Part shown: piece after piece, positions 55,065 through 64,000 of the stretch
Layout of the letters: each line of letters begins with the position of its first letter
Position numbering within the stretch: the first letter of the stretch is position 1
Source of the DNA: Phycisphaerae bacterium
GTDB lineage: Bacteria > Planctomycetota > Phycisphaerae > UBA1845
Direction: 5' to 3'
Assembly (NCBI GenBank): GCA_028289375.1
Contig: JANQQK010000002.1
Location: forward strand, 1-64,000
Length of the DNA: 64,000 bases
Notes under the pieces: model-generated
Database searches by the model: none
Told to the model about the DNA's origin: nothing
The model's input: the letters and a program-made list of their open reading frames with translations, nothing else
Program-made: the position numbers and the translations under genes

Positions 55065-55865
55065 TCAGCCGTCTTTGTTGTCCATTTCCTTGGATTCGCG
55101 GAGTTTGGCGGCGGCGGCGGTGTCGCCGGTTTTTTCGAGAACGGCGATGTAGGCTTCGCGGACGTCGTCACGCAAGGTCATTGGGTCGTCGTCGACCAGT
55201 GTGTTCCATGCGGCGGCCAGGTGTTCGGCGGCTTCCTTGTAGGGACCGGTGACGGAAAGCGCTTTGCCGACGATGACGTTCGAACGCACGAAGCCGGTGC
55301 GCAGCCGCAATCGGCCATTGAGATTGACGGCCTGCTTGGCGACCTGGGCGGCTTCCTGATGCTTGCCCTGCTTGAGCAGGTTCTGGGCGATGCCGGTCTG
55401 GTACATGGCCACGCCCCACGCGTCCTGAAGCACGTTGGCGAGCGCGAAGGACTCCTCGAGCAATTCAATGGCGGCGGCGGGATCTTCGGTCTTGCTGGCT
55501 TGCTTGAAATTGGCTTGGCCTTTGCGGAAGTCCTTTTGTTCCTGCGGGCTCCAGCTTCCGAATGCGGCGGCGTAATTACCGAAGATCTCCTCGCCAAATG
55601 CCTGGTCGGCCAACTCGGCAAACTGCAAGCCCTTGCGCATGCTTTCGTGGGCTTTGTCGGAACCGCCGCCATCTTCGATGATCTTCAGGCCGCCTTCGAG
55701 GTATTGGTCGATGAATGGGAGCGTTTCGGATGGATGGCGTCGGAAGGTCTGGATGATCCAGCGGTCATCGCCGTTCTTCAGCATGTTTTCCATGCGTTTG
55801 GGTTCGAGGGCATCGTCGGCGGTGACGGTCGTGAACAGGAGCATTTGCAGAGCGGTGGTAAGCAT
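55065..55865 (-). CDS. TPR-like helical protein, probably exported
   Basis: The 266-residue protein has a short hydrophobic N-terminus (LTTALQMLLFTTVTA) that may be a signal peptide. Helical pairs with TPR-like spacing follow (AAIELLEESFALANVLQDAWGVAMYQTGIAQNLLKQGKHQEAAQVAKQA, EAAEHLAAAWNTLVDDDP). No catalytic residues recognised. It lies alone between the zinc-ribbon pair and the glycan cassette. Confidence 0.6.
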   Translation of the reverse strand: MLTTALQMLLFTTVTADDALEPKRMENMLKNGDDRWIIQTFRRHPSETLPFIDQYLEGGLKIIEDGGGSDKAHESMRKGLQFAELADQAFGEEIFGNYAAAFGSWSPQEQKDFRKGQANFKQASKTEDPAAAIELLEESFALANVLQDAWGVAMYQTGIAQNLLKQGKHQEAAQVAKQAVNLNGRLRLRTGFVRSNVIVGKALSVTGPYKEAAEHLAAAWNTLVDDDPMTLRDDVREAYIAVLEKTGDTAAAAKLRESKEMDNKDG

Positions 55866-56033
55866 GGTCGTGTTCCCTGAGTTCGTGGTGTTGCGATTTC
55901 TTGAAACCCCGTCCGTGGGCGAGCACTTTAGCGAATCGTGGGGAGGGCGTCCAACGCCGGGAAACGGGTGCCATGACCCAATGACCGGGGCTTCGAAAGC
56001 TGGGTGCGATGGTTGTCGGGCGGCGTGCGTGGA

Positions 56034-57392
56034 TCAGTCGATTGTCGACGGCTCGCGGTCGGTGACCGACGCAACGGGCTTGCTGATCATACCGTCCGTC
56101 AGATTTTCCAGTATGCCCGCAAGCTGGCCGGCTTGTTGGCGACGAGTGTACGGAATCAAACGCTCGTCGTTCAAGTGACTTGTACCACTGTTGGCCGAGG
56201 CGTTTTTGAATACGTCTGCCAACGCACCACCAATCTCATGCTCGGTCGGCGGCACGACCAGGCCCCTGCCAACGTCCGCAAAGACGCGGGCGACGGCGGA
56301 ATCGGCAGCGCCGACGTGGACGACGGGATGGCCGGTCATCAGGTACTCGAAGATTTTGGCGGGGACGATGGAATCGCCATTGCGGCCTGTGGTCGTATTG
56401 CCGGAGATGAGACAGTCCGCGGCGACCATTTCGCGGATGGCATCGACGTGCGAGACATACCCGGTACGGCTCACGCGAATACCGGAATCGCTTAGCAGGC
56501 GGTCCATGTCGGACGGGACCCAGCCGACAATGCGCAATTCGACGTGGCGGTCGCCGAGGAGCGTTCGCTGCACGCGGCGAAGACCCGCGATGATGGCCGG
56601 CGCCTCGGCGGTTTGCACGAAACTGCCGACGAAGGAGACGATGCATCGATCCTGACAGATGCCACGCGCGTTCCGTGCCGACGTGCGATCGAGGTCTGCG
56701 AAGTCCGCCGAATCAACGCCATTGTAGATGGTTACAAACTTGTCGGACTGTTCGGGCAAGTGTCGGGCGAGGATGGCGGACTGTTCGACGGTTACGCCGA
56801 CAACGGTATCGGCTGCGGTGAGAAACTGCTGCTCCATGTGTCGGAGCCTGTGACGGTGCCATGGTGTGGGCGGGGTGAAGTCGTAGTTGTCGGTCCAGAG
56901 ATCGCGAAAGTCTGCGACCCACGGCAGTCCGGTGGCTTTCTTGACCCGCCACGCCAGCCAATGGTTTGAAGCGGGCGAGTGCGTCGAGTAGATGGCGTCG
57001 ATTGGCTCGTCGCGAATCAACCTCAGGACATCGGGCAGTGATCGCTTGGCCCACGTGATGCAGTCATCGGGGATGGACCATCGTCGCAGGGTGTCATTCA
57101 TTTTCTGCAGTCGCCAATGCATGCCTTTGCGGGCAACTGGGCTTGGACTGGCCACTTTCGAGAAGATGCGGCGGTCGAACGTATTGGGGAGTTCATTCAG
57201 CAGCGCCTCGTCTCGAGGCAGACCTTCAGCCAAGGGTGCACACCAGACAGTGGGTGACCATCCAGACTGAGGCAAGTACCGCGCAAACTTGGCTGTGCGC
57301 TGCACGCCCGATCCGCCTGTCGGGGGGAAGGCGTGGGCGATCATCAGCAGCCGCTTCGGCGGGGTAGATCCATGATGACCGTTCTCGGACAT
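56034..57392 (-). CDS. Glycosyltransferase family 4
   Basis: Counted from ATG 57392 (MSENGHHGSTPPKRLLMIAHAFPPTGG), 452 residues; the frame is open further upstream. GT-B features: AHAFPPTGGSGVQRTAKFARYL (acceptor side), ATGLPWVADFRDLW, IYNGVDSADF, VSFVGSF, and the donor-site VPAKIFEYLMTGHPVVHVG. It resembles WcaI/PglA-like sugar transferases of surface-polysaccharide pathways. It reads away from the kamA-like gene with a 149-base shared promoter region, so it may be controlled with the cassette. Donor and acceptor unknown. Confidence 0.75.
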   Translation of the reverse strand: MSENGHHGSTPPKRLLMIAHAFPPTGGSGVQRTAKFARYLPQSGWSPTVWCAPLAEGLPRDEALLNELPNTFDRRIFSKVASPSPVARKGMHWRLQKMNDTLRRWSIPDDCITWAKRSLPDVLRLIRDEPIDAIYSTHSPASNHWLAWRVKKATGLPWVADFRDLWTDNYDFTPPTPWHRHRLRHMEQQFLTAADTVVGVTVEQSAILARHLPEQSDKFVTIYNGVDSADFADLDRTSARNARGICQDRCIVSFVGSFVQTAEAPAIIAGLRRVQRTLLGDRHVELRIVGWVPSDMDRLLSDSGIRVSRTGYVSHVDAIREMVAADCLISGNTTTGRNGDSIVPAKIFEYLMTGHPVVHVGAADSAVARVFADVGRGLVVPPTEHEIGGALADVFKNASANSGTSHLNDERLIPYTRRQQAGQLAGILENLTDGMISKPVASVTDREPSTID

Positions 57393-57541
57393 TCGTGTGA
57401 TATCGGTCGTTGGCAGCCGGCGGTCCATGCAGGTCGATTCATGATGCATCGCGTCTGAGCCGATACCATCGCGCGGACAGGACACGACGTGCTCACTGGT
57501 CGCCTGTTTCACGTCGTCGCACGTGTGTTTTTCCGCCGGCA

Positions 57542-58771
57542 ATGATTATGGACCAACTGTTCCACGAAAAAGTGACGCCCTTTCTGCGGCAGAAGATGGC
57601 CGAGGTGCGGTCGACTTCCGGCCCGCGATCAACGGCATATCTCGCGCTGCATCGGCAATATTTGCGCGATCGCCGTGAGAACGGTTTGGTGCGCGGGCGT
57701 GATGCGGCACCCCCCGCCGTGCTACTCTCGGACGACGGCGAGCCGGTTGTCGGCATTCAACGGCTTCATCGATGCGTGGCGACGCTGCGTCTGACAGGGC
57801 AGTGTGCCGCCCATTGTCGCTGGTGCTTCGCCCCTTCCCATCGCGACGATGCATTGTCCGCGTGGGCGGTCGAGCGTGCGGCGCGCTACTTGGGTTCTGA
57901 GCGGTGCCAGGATGTTCGTGAACTGGTTGTTCATGGCGGCGACCCGCTGACGGAACCTGCCACCCTGGCCGACGCGCTGCACGCCGTTGCAACGCAGGCT
58001 TTGAACATCAACGTCGTGCGCGTCCATACCCGACTGCCCGTGGTGGACCCGACAGTGATCGACTGGCGGTTCCTCGACGTCGCCACGACAAGCCCGAACC
58101 TGCGGTGCGAAGTGGGGCTGCAGGTCAACCACGCTGTCGAGCTTTGGCCTGAGACCGTCGCGGCGATTCGTCGCATGCAGCGAAGCGGCATTATCGTCTA
58201 CAACCAACATGTGCTGCTCAAGGGCGTCAACGACTCGGCGGATGCGCTGACTGAATTGTATGACCGGCTGCGCGACATCGGCGTGGAAACGGATGTCGTG
58301 TACCACTGTGCGCCACACTGGGGGATGGACCACCACCGGACATCGCTCGCGCGAGGCTTGCAACTTCTCCAACGGTTGTCCCATCGCGGCGCGTTTTCCG
58401 GCCGATCGAATCCTACCCTCATCGCACAAACCGACCTCGGTGTTGTATCCCTCTCGTCAGATGCCGTGGTATCGCGCGATGAGCATGGCGAGGTGTTGTT
58501 GCAGACAGGGCACCAACTCGAGCAGCGCATGCAGTGGGATCCGGAGTTTCTCCTGCCAAGAAGCGTCGAGATCGATGACGACGGCTACCTGCGCGTGTGG
58601 TATCTCGATGGGACAGACGTGCCTTACGAATCCGTCCAGAAGCGCACGGCCCAGGAAATCGCGAAGACGCCGAAACCTCACGCGCATCACACGAATGGCC
58701 TCGATACCGAAGGCGTTGATGAGTCCGACGCAGACGGGTCAGCCCGCGCTCTGCAGCATCTCGCGCGTTGA
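57542..58771 (+). CDS. KamA-family radical SAM protein (lysine/amino acid 2,3-aminomutase-like)
   Basis: Counted from ATG 57542, 409 residues. The iron-sulfur motif is CAAHCRWC (Cys 88, 92, 95), as the C-x3-C-x2-C of radical SAM enzymes, followed by RELVVHGGDPLT, VRVHTRLPVVDP and NQHVLLKGVND, all as in lysine 2,3-aminomutases. Family members move the amino group of lysine or glutamate from C2 to C3 using PLP and SAM. EpmB (EF-P modification) is an alternative, but the long C-terminal extension and the glycan context argue against it. It converges on wbqC (33-base overlap). Confidence 0.75.
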   Translation: MIMDQLFHEKVTPFLRQKMAEVRSTSGPRSTAYLALHRQYLRDRRENGLVRGRDAAPPAVLLSDDGEPVVGIQRLHRCVATLRLTGQCAAHCRWCFAPSHRDDALSAWAVERAARYLGSERCQDVRELVVHGGDPLTEPATLADALHAVATQALNINVVRVHTRLPVVDPTVIDWRFLDVATTSPNLRCEVGLQVNHAVELWPETVAAIRRMQRSGIIVYNQHVLLKGVNDSADALTELYDRLRDIGVETDVVYHCAPHWGMDHHRTSLARGLQLLQRLSHRGAFSGRSNPTLIAQTDLGVVSLSSDAVVSRDEHGEVLLQTGHQLEQRMQWDPEFLLPRSVEIDDDGYLRVWYLDGTDVPYESVQKRTAQEIAKTPKPHAHHTNGLDTEGVDESDADGSARALQHLAR

Positions 58772-59494
58772 TGGACCGCAGCAGCAAAGCGCATCCAAAA
58801 TAGACAAACCGGGCATGAATTCGCCGTGCGGCTGGCGATAATGAGGCATCTCGACGTGCGCGTATTGCAAGTCGATTCCGCACACTGCGAACATCTCCTC
58901 GCTCATGTATTTGCGTGCGCCCTTGCCGGACAAGTAGCGCTGGCCGCCGACATGTCTGACGATGTCGATCAGCCGTTGCGTGGAACTCGACGCAATGTTC
59001 ATCGATGACGCCTTGACCATCGGCGTATTGATACCGAGGTAGCGGCACACGTGCTGGATGGTGGCGAATCCAACGTCCGCCAGCGACGTGCCAGAACGTG
59101 ATGCCAATGCCAAGACAGGGTCGATGACATTGTCCTGCACGTCATCGTGGTACGCACATCTGCCATAGGCGTGCTGCACCGACCGCTGGTGTTTCTCAAC
59201 CCAGCCCTGTCCGTGATCGGGCATGATCTCGTTGATGCACGCGTGGTAATGACCCTTGTTTCGCGTTGGAATCGTAAGCCACGAGACGCCCTGCGATGTC
59301 TTGATGCGATTGCGATGGATGAAGCCGCGTCGAACGAACTGCACATCATCGAGGACCACAAAGAGGTCGCACGAGGCGACCTTGTGGAAAAAGCCAAGCC
59401 ATCCAAAGTAGTTGGGTTGATGAATGGCGACCGTTGTCGGCGCGTGCACGGTCGCCGTGGTGGCTGGCTGCGATGAAAGAGACGCAGTCGTCAT
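58739..59494 (-). CDS. WbqC-family protein
   Basis: The 251-residue protein has the family opening VAIHQPNYFGWLGFFHKVASCDLFVVLDDVQFVRRGFIHRNRIKT. It continues LTIPTRNKGHYHACINEI and KYMSEEMFAVCGIDLQY. WbqC-like proteins occur in O-antigen and capsule clusters; the reaction is not firmly established. It is the last gene of a three-gene leftward operon with the methyltransferase and PIG-L genes. Confidence 0.8.
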   Translation of the reverse strand: MTTASLSSQPATTATVHAPTTVAIHQPNYFGWLGFFHKVASCDLFVVLDDVQFVRRGFIHRNRIKTSQGVSWLTIPTRNKGHYHACINEIMPDHGQGWVEKHQRSVQHAYGRCAYHDDVQDNVIDPVLALASRSGTSLADVGFATIQHVCRYLGINTPMVKASSMNIASSSTQRLIDIVRHVGGQRYLSGKGARKYMSEEMFAVCGIDLQYAHVEMPHYRQPHGEFMPGLSILDALCCCGPSTREMLQSAG

Positions 59495-59500
59495 GATCGA

Positions 59501-60127
59501 TCAGCGTTTGTAGACGAATACAGTGAAATCGTTGGTGCGGTAGTCGTGCCTCAGCATAAATGGCAAGCGATGCTTCTCGACGTGTGCGACGATTTCTGAT
59601 GGCAGCCAGTAGTGCACGTCCGGGTTGTCGTTGCCGCTGAGCTTGCTCACGAAGTTCATGGCCACGCCCTTCGCGGCGGCATCGAGCATGCGGTCGATGG
59701 TGTCGAAGGTGCGTTTGACCGTGTTGGGCGTCTTGAGGTTGAAGATGCCGGACTCAAAGACGTAGTCGAACTCGCCTTCCTTGAACGGGTTGCCGAGAAT
59801 ATCGCGGCACTGACAGTTGATTCCCGGGTACTTCTCCTGCGCGGCGTCGAGCATGTCGGGATTGATATCGATTCCGAGGTACGACCCGTACGAGATGCCG
59901 CGATTGGCAAGGTAGCGAGAGAAGTCTCCCAGACCACAGCCAACATCGAGGATGGAGGCACGGTTCAAGTCACCAACCTGCAGAAGCACTTCGAATCGCT
60001 GCTCCTGGGAGAACCGGCTATTCCAAATGACACGTGCGTCATCGCTGCCGTATTCGCGGAGCAGATGTGAATGGTAATTGATAATGACTTCGTCTGCCGG
60101 CGACAGGGCTGCTTCAGCGACGCTCAC
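59501..60127 (-). CDS. SAM-dependent methyltransferase, class I
   Basis: I chose GTG 60127 (GGAG seven bases upstream); the frame runs further upstream but the extra residues are basic and unlike a protein start. The 208-residue protein has ILDVGCGLGDFSRYLANRG (SAM motif I), YLGIDINPDML (acidic loop) and FDYVFESGIFNLK. It probably methylates a sugar or amino-sugar precursor of the cassette. Six bases separate its stop from the WbqC start. Confidence 0.75.
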   Translation of the reverse strand: MSVAEAALSPADEVIINYHSHLLREYGSDDARVIWNSRFSQEQRFEVLLQVGDLNRASILDVGCGLGDFSRYLANRGISYGSYLGIDINPDMLDAAQEKYPGINCQCRDILGNPFKEGEFDYVFESGIFNLKTPNTVKRTFDTIDRMLDAAAKGVAMNFVSKLSGNDNPDVHYWLPSEIVAHVEKHRLPFMLRHDYRTNDFTVFVYKR

Positions 60128-60159
60128 GGTCTTGCTCCTTCGTGCGAAAGACAACAGAG

Positions 60160-60801
60160 TCAATGATAAACGGTGCGAACAACGTCGAACGCTTCGGCGA
60201 ATTCCGTCCCGATCGCGACACCTCGCGTGCGGGCCAATCCCCGCGTAAAGCTCTCGGCCATGTAGGGACCGTCGCGCTGTGATTCGTAATGGGACAATGC
60301 ACACACTTTCCGCTCAATGTGCCGCTCGTGCAGATTGACGAACGCGGTTGTGCGGAAGGCAATGTTGTTCCATGGCATTTCGTAGGCGTAGATCGTCGTC
60401 CGCTTGAAAGCGCGGTGGCCTTCATGGGCGACGGTTGCGTGGTCCTGATGGAGGTCGTCGGTGGTGGGGAGAAAGACGAGATCGGGGTCCAGCTCGTTGT
60501 TGAGGCGAACGAGGTCGTCGAGAATCTCCTGCCGATACATCGCCAATCGCCGGACGGGGTAGCGGTAGATCAGAAGATGCGCCTGCGGGACCGGCAGCTC
60601 TTCGATGGCTTTGCGTGCTTCGACCTCACGGACGCCCTTCGGCCAGCCCGGTGGCAGCGAATCTTCGCAGAGACTGAACGTGGCAATGTAGACCTTGGCG
60701 CCCTGCTCGGTCAGCCTGGCGATGGTTCCGCCGCATCCCAACTCCGCGTCATCGGGGTGTGGGGCGAGCACGAGCACGTTGTGCGGTTTGCCGATCGTCA
60801 A
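60160..60801 (-). CDS. PIG-L-family deacetylase
   Basis: The 213-residue protein carries the family motif LAPHPDDAELGCGG (PHPDD at 14-18), a middle LVFLPTTDDLHQDHATVAHEGHRAF with the metal-binding HxDH, and a C-terminal fold typical of LmbE-like deacetylases. These are zinc enzymes that remove N-acetyl groups from amino sugars. It starts the operon with methyltransferase and WbqC (33 bases to the next gene), which suggests an amino-sugar substrate. Confidence 0.85.
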   Translation of the reverse strand: MTIGKPHNVLVLAPHPDDAELGCGGTIARLTEQGAKVYIATFSLCEDSLPPGWPKGVREVEARKAIEELPVPQAHLLIYRYPVRRLAMYRQEILDDLVRLNNELDPDLVFLPTTDDLHQDHATVAHEGHRAFKRTTIYAYEMPWNNIAFRTTAFVNLHERHIERKVCALSHYESQRDGPYMAESFTRGLARTRGVAIGTEFAEAFDVVRTVYH

Positions 60802-60967
60802 CCATTCTCTCCATTATCGGACCATTGCATACCGATAACCTCACCTAGTTTGTCGGCATCGACGCGATCTGAGTTGACGCATTCACGTGAGACAGGCGTG
60901 GCGCACAGAAAAGGCCGGCCTGCAGCCAGCTTGAAGCTGGCCACAGGCCGACCGAGATACGCGTTGG

Positions 60968-60998
60968 GTGTGGTCCGCCCGTCACGGACGGACCACAC
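60968..60998 (-). terminator. Terminator-like hairpin after the Cys-rich giant gene
   Basis: GTGTGGTCCG (60968-60977) and CGGACCACAC (60989-60998) form a perfect 10-bp stem with a small inner CCGT/ACGG stem in the loop. It lies 15 bases past the leftward stop at 61013. A second weaker hairpin (GCCAGCTT/AAGCTGGC near 60925-60942) follows. Confidence 0.6.
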
Positions 60999-61012
60999 GG
61001 ATGATCAATTCA

Positions 61013-64000
61013 CTAACGTTGCGAACGCTCCGACGAGACCACGATGACGGCCACGTCGTTTCCAGCCTGCACCGCCGTCTGAACGCTGCCGTCGGTCCAG
61101 AGACCCACGTGCTCGGTCATGGCGGAGAGGTTCACAACGCCGGTGGCGTCCTCGGGCACGCTGAACGAGAACGTTCCCACGTACGCCCGCTTGCCGGTTG
61201 CCACTTCGACGCCACTACCATGCAACGCGCCACCGACACGACCCAACTCGGAGTCAAGGGCCGGGAAGCTGTACATGCCGGCGAACACGTAGTCGCGGCG
61301 ATCGGTATCGACGCTGACCGCACTCAGAGCGAGTCTGGACGACGTCTTGCCAACCAGTGCTGCGTTCACGGCGTACTCGAAACCGATCACGCCGGCAGCA
61401 TCGGCCACGTAGACATCGACGACGACATTCTCGCCCGCACGGACCGAGCGTGAGCGCGGCACGATCTGGAATCGGGCGTTGCCGTTGCCATGCGTCGACG
61501 ACTTGGTTGAATCAAGGGCCGGTAGGTCATCCGAAGCAGCAGCCGGACCACAGCCACCCGCCGAAGGCGGCGGTGATGCGTCGCAGCCACCACCGGATGG
61601 TGGAACCGGACAGTTGAACGGATTGGCACCGCCGAACGCAGCCACGATACCGAGGATGTCATCGGTCGAAAGCGGGACACCGCTCGGGCCCTTGCAACTG
61701 CCCGGAGTTGCCACGGAGCAACCGGCAGCACCAGGATCCCAGATGTCCGCATTCGGGCATGCACAGTAGTTACCGAAACCTGCGACCGCACAGAGAATGT
61801 CGTCCGTCTGGACGAATCCTGAGAAGGACGAACAGGTGTTGCCATGCCGACGCTGGCAGGAGACGCACTGTCCGTTCTCACAGTAGTGGTAGTCGCAGAC
61901 ATCCGGCGGCGAGCCAAGCGCGATGCCATCGAGGTAGCAGTCGCAGTCACGCATACACGGAATGCCACCACCACACTGCGTGTTGGTGCAATCTGACCCC
62001 GGACCTTGCGGCGTACCACCAAGATCTGTACAGCAGCATGGGTCCAGATCCTCACACGTGCCATCCGGCAAGCAGCAGGCTTCGAGCGCACACTGCACCG
62101 AGATGTTCGCGCTGTAGTTCAGACCGCTCACGATCGCCAGCGTATCACGCAGATACACGTGCAACCGGTTCGTGCCGGAGTTCACCGTGATCGGTGCCGG
62201 GCCAAGGACGGTCTGAGCCCCGAATCCGCCACCGGCGAATCCTGGAACAGGCACACCGTTCATGTAGACACCGATCGGGTTCGGTCCGGCGGCGACGTCG
62301 CCGATCCGGTCATCTGCGGCGAACGCAAACTCGATGCGTGCAGCCAGCGGATCCGGACAGCAGACCTCGAACTCATGGCAGAACAACGCCGAACCAGCGG
62401 TCCGCGATGGCGTCAGGCCGATCCACTGCGCGGCTGGGTCAGCCAGCAGGACACCGAAGCTGCCCGGCAACCAGGCGGCGATCGGCGAGATGATCCGCGC
62501 CGGAGGCCCATCACAGGCAGCGGCGAAGTCGGCATTGTTAAATGCAGCCGCTGACAGCGGAGCAGCACCCGGACCGGTCAGCATGGTAATCTCCGCATCG
62601 GGAGCACCAACCAGACCATTGCCGCTTCGCAACGTGATGACGGTTCCGGCATCGTCGAGGTCGCAGTCGCAGACATCGTCAATACCGTTGCCGTTTGCAT
62701 CGCCCTGACAGTTCGTACCGGCACCCTGGAAATCGCCGTCAAGGTCCTCGCAGCACGTCGAGTCAGCCGAGATGCAGTCGTCGTTGACACCGTCCAGATC
62801 ACGGTCGATGCAGCACGCACCGGTTACACCACAGGTCGATCCCGGACCGGCGAACGAGCCGCCAAGTCCTTCGCAATCGCTCTGTGTGATGATCGAACAA
62901 CTCTCAGCCAATGTATCACCATCAGCATCGAAGCAGCACGCACCGATGACCGGCGGTTCCGCACATTCGCACGTCAGAACCGCACCTTCGAGGTTCGGAC
63001 TGACCGTCACCGTGCTCGAGCCGGTCGACACGCCGTTGGCATGGACCAGGCAATCGCCGGTCAACGGAGCCGGGCAAGCACCCGGACAGAAGACGACGTC
63101 AGCATCGACACCGATCGGACCACAGACATCCTCAGGATCGGCACACTCGCACTGCGTCACAACAGGGACGCCCATGACGATCGTGACGAACTTCGGACGG
63201 CAGCGTCCGTTCGTGCCCGGTTCCTGCTTGCAATCCGTCGCCTGCAACGCGGCACACGGGTCGACCGCCGGATCAAACGGCAGCGGACAGAGCGGCTCGC
63301 AGTCACAGCAGACAGTCACAGCACCGGTCACAGGATCAAACGATCGCGACTCGACACACGTCTCACCCGGTGGGCAGAAGCCCTCGCAGGTTGGCGACGT
63401 TGGCGGCTGCAGCGAACTTGGCACTGGCTGACACTCGTCCGGACTGCGGCAATCGCAATCCAGGACACGCGTGCCAAAGACCGGGTGCTGCTCGATGCAG
63501 CGTGGGATGCACACGTCCATCGGATCCGGACAAACCGTCTGCGTGCAGGCACTGTTGTCCGGCAGCGGTTCACATGCTTCCGGATCAGGCACGCAATCGC
63601 AGCAGATCTTCTCGATGCCGGTATTCGGATCGATGGAGACCGAACGCTGACACGTCTGTCCCGGCGGACAGTCATCCACACAGAACGGAGCCGTGCCATC
63701 AGCCGGCGCCTCGATGAAGCAATCGCCCTCACCGACACAATCGCAATCGATCGCATCGACCGCACCGGTCAACGGGTCGTACGAGACGCACTTGGTGCGA
63801 CACTCGTCCGTCGGATCCGGACAGGTTGTGGCATTGCAGAACGGCGTGCCTGGAATCGGCTCGCAGACCGGCAACGGTTCGCAGTCGCAGCAGAGCTTCT
63901 GCTGACCCGTCGCAGGATCGATCGACAGTGTTTCCACACACGTCTCGCCCGGTGGGCATTCACCCGTGCAGCGGAGCAATCCACCAACAACTTCCGGACG
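61013..64000 (-). CDS. Giant Cys-rich secreted protein with dockerin-like and cohesin-like C-terminal parts (N-terminus off window)
   Basis: The frame is open to the right edge, so at least the first residues are missing; 995 residues are seen. The first ~330 are tandem units of ~95 residues with CPPG(E/Q)TC, DP-x-TG and CCDC. Next come ACC-type units (GACCFDADGD, GACCIDRDLDG, EACCLPDGTC) with ~200-residue beta-rich sequence between the second and third. Two 'TDDIL..VA.FG' segments resemble the dockerin-like ends of planctomycete proteins. The last ~160 residues (about 835-995) look cohesin-like: VRAGENVVVDVYVADAAGVIGF...VGTFSFSVPEDATGVVNL. The whole is probably an exported surface or matrix protein held by disulfides. 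Confidence 0.75.
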   Translation of the reverse strand, partial: RPEVVGGLLRCTGECPPGETCVETLSIDPATGQQKLCCDCEPLPVCEPIPGTPFCNATTCPDPTDECRTKCVSYDPLTGAVDAIDCDCVGEGDCFIEAPADGTAPFCVDDCPPGQTCQRSVSIDPNTGIEKICCDCVPDPEACEPLPDNSACTQTVCPDPMDVCIPRCIEQHPVFGTRVLDCDCRSPDECQPVPSSLQPPTSPTCEGFCPPGETCVESRSFDPVTGAVTVCCDCEPLCPLPFDPAVDPCAALQATDCKQEPGTNGRCRPKFVTIVMGVPVVTQCECADPEDVCGPIGVDADVVFCPGACPAPLTGDCLVHANGVSTGSSTVTVSPNLEGAVLTCECAEPPVIGACCFDADGDTLAESCSIITQSDCEGLGGSFAGPGSTCGVTGACCIDRDLDGVNDDCISADSTCCEDLDGDFQGAGTNCQGDANGNGIDDVCDCDLDDAGTVITLRSGNGLVGAPDAEITMLTGPGAAPLSAAAFNNADFAAACDGPPARIISPIAAWLPGSFGVLLADPAAQWIGLTPSRTAGSALFCHEFEVCCPDPLAARIEFAFAADDRIGDVAAGPNPIGVYMNGVPVPGFAGGGFGAQTVLGPAPITVNSGTNRLHVYLRDTLAIVSGLNYSANISVQCALEACCLPDGTCEDLDPCCCTDLGGTPQGPGSDCTNTQCGGGIPCMRDCDCYLDGIALGSPPDVCDYHYCENGQCVSCQRRHGNTCSSFSGFVQTDDILCAVAGFGNYCACPNADIWDPGAAGCSVATPGSCKGPSGVPLSTDDILGIVAAFGGANPFNCPVPPSGGGCDASPPPSAGGCGPAAASDDLPALDSTKSSTHGNGNARFQIVPRSRSVRAGENVVVDVYVADAAGVIGFEYAVNAALVGKTSSRLALSAVSVDTDRRDYVFAGMYSFPALDSELGRVGGALHGSGVEVATGKRAYVGTFSFSVPEDATGVVNLSAMTEHVGLWTDGSVQTAVQAGNDVAVIVVSSERSQR
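62020..63970 (-). repeat. Cys-rich coding repeats in the giant secreted gene
   Basis: Two repeat types occur in one frame: about three units of ~95 codons with CPPGxTC...CCDC (about 63250-63970) and three ACC-type units (around 62930, 62820 and 62070). The ACC type matches the four units in the prophage gene at 1371-2645. Confidence 0.6.

Overview
The window looks like a chromosomal segment of a Planctomycetota bacterium, most likely near the Phycisphaerae. The pointers are zinc-ribbon membrane proteins with the CGY(D/N)LRG signature, very Cys-rich secreted proteins with 'ACC-x-DG-x-C' repeats, dockerin-like 'TDDIL..VA.FG' segments, Gram-negative LPS-core genes and GC-rich codon use. The assignment comes from family features only; there is no rRNA in the window.

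Left third (1 to about 22.18 kb): the right-hand part of an integrated prophage. From the left edge come rightward virion genes (tail/tape-measure end, Cys-rich structural proteins, a beta-rich protein) that overlap by ATGA/GTGA. Next is a cargo block: two leftward zinc-ribbon/membrane genes, a large membrane-anchored Ser/Thr kinase, a secreted dockerin-type Ca-binding protein and a possible sigma-like regulator. A lysogeny switch follows (leftward HTH repressor, rightward small early genes), then a tRNA-Met-like sequence with an over-long T arm. The rightward early operon holds small zinc proteins, a replication-type protein, RusA resolvase, Gp37/Gp68 (DUF5131), an MmcB-like nuclease, an ASCH protein and several unknowns. 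It ends at a leftward tyrosine integrase beside an intact tRNA-Asn(GTT), which is the probable attachment site.

Middle (22.3-43.3 kb): host housekeeping and signalling. It holds secreted and TPR proteins, a YchF/DUF933-type P-loop protein with a thiamine-binding protein and a flavin-reductase-like protein, a REC-GAF-HD-GYP c-di-GMP phosphodiesterase, 2-oxoacid:ferredoxin oxidoreductase (korAB), a PpiD/SurA-like chaperone, topoisomerase I with six zinc ribbons, an A/T-richer HD-dNTPase plus YwgA-like pair, and a PAS-GAF-REC protein.

Right (43.4-64 kb): cell envelope. A leftward LPS-core operon (heptosyltransferase, WaaP-type kinase, WaaG-type glycosyltransferase) comes first. Then there is a block of four tandem paralogous membrane proteins of unknown function facing two paralogous zinc-ribbon membrane proteins. 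A glycan-type cassette follows (GT4, KamA-like radical SAM enzyme, WbqC, methyltransferase, PIG-L deacetylase). Last is the C-terminal part of a giant Cys-rich secreted protein that carries the same ACC-DG repeat type as one of the prophage virion proteins.

The strongest candidates for something undescribed are the four-paralog membrane block with its facing zinc-ribbon pair, the Cys-rich repeat shared by prophage and host surface, the KamA/WbqC cassette, and the HD-dNTPase/YwgA pair. All positions were worked out by reading the sequence; no database search was run.
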